This document shows positions 62,597-64,000 of a stretch of DNA of 64,000 nucleotides, piece by piece. How positions within the stretch are numbered: the first letter of the stretch is position 1; every line of letters starts with the position of its first letter. Below the pieces are notes generated by a model. The model worked only from the letters and a program-made list of their open reading frames with translations. It did not search any database and had not been told where the DNA came from. The position numbers and the translations under genes are program-made. The stretch is from Bacteroidota bacterium (lineage in GTDB: Bacteria > Bacteroidota > Ignavibacteria > UBA10030 > UBA6906), in contig JAHBUR010000007.1 of assembly GCA_019637975.1 (NCBI GenBank), forward strand, positions 21,997-85,996, in the 5' to 3' direction.

Positions 62597-62611
62597 CTTG
62601 CATTGTGCAAG
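62597..62611. promoter_or_regulatory. Palindromic activator site 2 (CTTGCA-TTG-TGCAAG)
   Basis: Second palindrome, 78 bp from site 1 and about 70 bp upstream of the promoter, a usual distance for enhancer-bound NtrC-type activators. Confidence 0.7.
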
Positions 62612-62672
62612 ACGTTGGTTTTTCCCGCAGCCCAAAACCCGTAAATTCACACCAACTGGTCGCACTGAACAA

Positions 62673-62688
62673 TGGCATTTGTTTTGCG
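62673..62688 (+). promoter_or_regulatory. Sigma-54 (-24/-12) promoter for the STAS gene
   Basis: TGGCATTTGTTTTGCG places GG at 62674 and GC at 62686, exactly 12 bp apart as the -24/-12 consensus needs. Transcription would begin near 62699, about 205 bp before the STAS start. No other gene lies between. Confidence 0.7.
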
Positions 62689-62904
62689 TCACACATATAT
62701 CAATTTGGGTTCTGAAACACTCACCACAACGGGCACCTGCCATCCCTGCCCGGGTCTTCTTCACCCAAAACGAAAAGGAGTGTTTGGCTACTTCCGGCGG
62801 TTGTTTTCCGGGTGAGTAACGTGGCGTTTGTGTGACTTCCTTTGTTTTTCCTTGTGAACTACATTCAAATCACCAACAGTATCGCACAGTTTTTTGGAGA
62901 CACT

Positions 62905-63249
62905 ATGTCAGTCAAAACAACAACGCTTCAAAGCGGCAAAATCGGCGTTATCGAAGTGAAAGGCTCACTCGTCGGCGGCGAAGAGACAGACGAGTTGAGG
63001 AGTGCGGTGGCGGATTTTGTGGAGCAGGGCAATAAAAAGCTCATCATTGATCTGAGCAAAGTGACGTACCTGAATAGTACGGCCATCGGCGTGCTTGTTC
63101 AGGCTCATACCACCTATTCCCGCAACAATGGGGTCGTTAAACTCTGCGGCATCAACAACAATATCAACAACATCTTTGTGATTACGAAGTTGACGATGGT
63201 ATTTGATGTTGCGGAAACCCGCGACGACGCAGTCAAAGCGCTGTCGTAA
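62905..63249 (+). CDS. STAS-domain protein (anti-sigma factor antagonist type)
   Basis: 114 residues; TTTGGAGA lies before the ATG. A single STAS fold: GKIGVIEVKGSLVGGEETDE, KKLIIDLSKVTYLNSTAIGV and VKLCGINNNINNIF. The phosphorylatable Ser or Thr in LNST is conserved, as in RsbV/SpoIIAA-type regulators switched by anti-sigma kinases and PP2C phosphatases. It is transcribed from the sigma-54 promoter at 62673, under the regulator encoded upstream. A SpoIIE-type phosphatase is encoded at 19579-20808, a possible partner. The MotA/TolQ-type gene begins 67 bp later. Confidence 0.9.
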   Translation: MSVKTTTLQSGKIGVIEVKGSLVGGEETDELRSAVADFVEQGNKKLIIDLSKVTYLNSTAIGVLVQAHTTYSRNNGVVKLCGINNNINNIFVITKLTMVFDVAETRDDAVKALS

Positions 63250-63316
63250 CAAATCTCATATCAGTTCATTTACCTATCATCTATAACTTACATAAACAAA
63301 AAGAGGAGTTTGATCG

Positions 63317-64000
63317 ATGAAACAATCTGTGTTTCTCACTGTCGTGATAGTTGTAACGCTTGTCGTAGCGTTTGGCATCTATCTGTTTGTGCTCGGCAAC
63401 CCTGAGAACTTCAAGGATGGTGCAACACGGCAGCAACCCCTGAACCTGCTCGGAACAGTGTATACAGGCGGCTATGTCGTGCCGATTCTGATTACACTGA
63501 CGCTGATGAATGTGACGATTATTTTTGAACGAACGTTTTCTCTTCGCAAGGCCCAGGGCAAAGGTTCGCTTCCCGCATTTCTCAAGAAGGTCCAGGCGGC
63601 GTTGATGGGGGGAAAAATTGACGATGCCATCAAGGAATGCGACGCCCAGCGAGGGTCGGCGGCCAACATCATACGATCGGGTCTCGAACGATACAAGGAA
63701 GTTCTCGTCGACAACACGATGGATGGCGAGAAGAAGATGGCGGAGACAAAGCGGGCCATCGAAGAAGCCTCGGCTCTCGAAACTCCTCTTCTTGAGCGAA
63801 ACCTGATTGCGCTTTCCACGATTGCATCGACAGCGACGATGTTCGGGCTTCTTGGAACAACGATCGGTATGATCCGTGCATTTCAGGCTCTTGCCCAGGC
63901 AGGCGCTCCCGATGCTATCCAGCTCTCGATCGGTATTTCCGAGGCGCTGATTAATACGGCCCTCGGACTTTTTGCGGCTATCATCGGTATCATTTTCTAC
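63317..64000 (+). CDS. MotA/TolQ/ExbB proton-channel protein, partial
   Basis: 228 codons before the window ends; AGAGGAG lies 9 nt before the ATG. TM1 (about 5-28), TM2 (about 52-70, VVPILITLTLMNVTIIFER), a large cytoplasmic helical region, then TM3 (about 163-185, STIASTATMFGLLGTTIGMI) and TM4 at the edge. GLLGTTIGMI with its Thr, and ALINTALGLFAAI, are the conserved pore motifs of ExbB/TolQ/MotA. The longer first periplasmic loop and early TM fit an ExbB-type protein with N-terminal extension. TolR/ExbD is expected beyond the edge. It may power gliding, TonB or efflux. Confidence 0.9.
   Translation, partial: MKQSVFLTVVIVVTLVVAFGIYLFVLGNPENFKDGATRQQPLNLLGTVYTGGYVVPILITLTLMNVTIIFERTFSLRKAQGKGSLPAFLKKVQAALMGGKIDDAIKECDAQRGSAANIIRSGLERYKEVLVDNTMDGEKKMAETKRAIEEASALETPLLERNLIALSTIASTATMFGLLGTTIGMIRAFQALAQAGAPDAIQLSIGISEALINTALGLFAAIIGIIFY

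Noticed and set aside
1..64000. tRNA, rRNA, CRISPR arrays, integrases or transposases
   Set aside because: None recognised on either strand; small tRNAs could be missed without a computation.

Overview
The window is about 53% G+C by eye. It reads as a chromosomal segment from the FCB superphylum, most likely the Bacteroidota/Chlorobi side (Ignavibacteria-like or a related candidate lineage). The main reason is six large secreted proteins that end in the same roughly 85-residue tail beginning [11 protein letters not shown] and ending with a basic residue. This is the type A sorting domain of the type IX secretion system (T9SS). Several genes seem to start at TTG or GTG, and AGGAGG-type ribosome sites are common. 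I see no tRNA, rRNA, CRISPR array or intact transposase.

Layout. 1-6115: envelope glycan or glycolipid genes (flippase-like membrane protein, TPR protein, metallophosphoesterase, GT4 glycosyltransferase, divergent six-hairpin glycosidase). 6225-7212: two small genes and a phoU remnant. 7166-11286: plant-type acyl-ACP desaturase, periplasmic rhodanese, divergent peptide deformylase, SDR reductase. 11287-16606: a repeat-rich leader, a propeller lipoprotein and a T9SS cargo protein. 16680-22686: MBL-rhodanese fusion, three small zinc-finger proteins, SpoIIE-type phosphatase, EVE-domain protein and CNNM/CBS transporter-like protein. 22701-37312: an outer-membrane protein, then an RND efflux operon (adaptor plus two permeases) interrupted by a tandemly duplicated peptide module. 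37386-46504: quinone-oxidoreductase-like enzyme, M28 and M36-type secreted peptidases, VOC protein. 46503-49879: an acyltransferase remnant and a Cpx-like two-component system facing a CpxP/Spy-like gene. 49903-55330: a CotH, HlyD-like, VTC and DUF4956 operon. 55383-59076: two more T9SS cargo proteins. 59245-64000: an NtrB/NtrC-type kinase and sigma-54 activator, a sigma-54 promoter with two palindromic upstream sites, a STAS protein and a truncated MotA/TolQ/ExbB channel.

The most unusual region is 23589-30624. Between the RND adaptor and the first intact permease lie two copies of a four-gene module: a stand-alone AraC-type DNA-binding protein, a very small secreted cysteine-rich peptide (8 cysteines in copy A, 4 in copy B), a secreted or lipoprotein 6-bladed propeller, and a membrane-anchored thioredoxin-like protein with CxxC. 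The regulator genes keep nearly identical ends. Each contains a run of nine G and three 13-bp direct repeats (ATTGCAAA core) directly upstream of a TTGAC promoter that overlaps its stop codon and reads into the peptide gene. The peptides themselves have diverged strongly. Truncated copies of the permease 5' end (two) and of the adaptor 3' end (one) mark the duplication joints. I interpret this as an expanding, self-regulated secreted-peptide cassette with its own disulfide chemistry, hosted by an efflux operon. Peptide export, disulfide formation and regulator binding are inferences.
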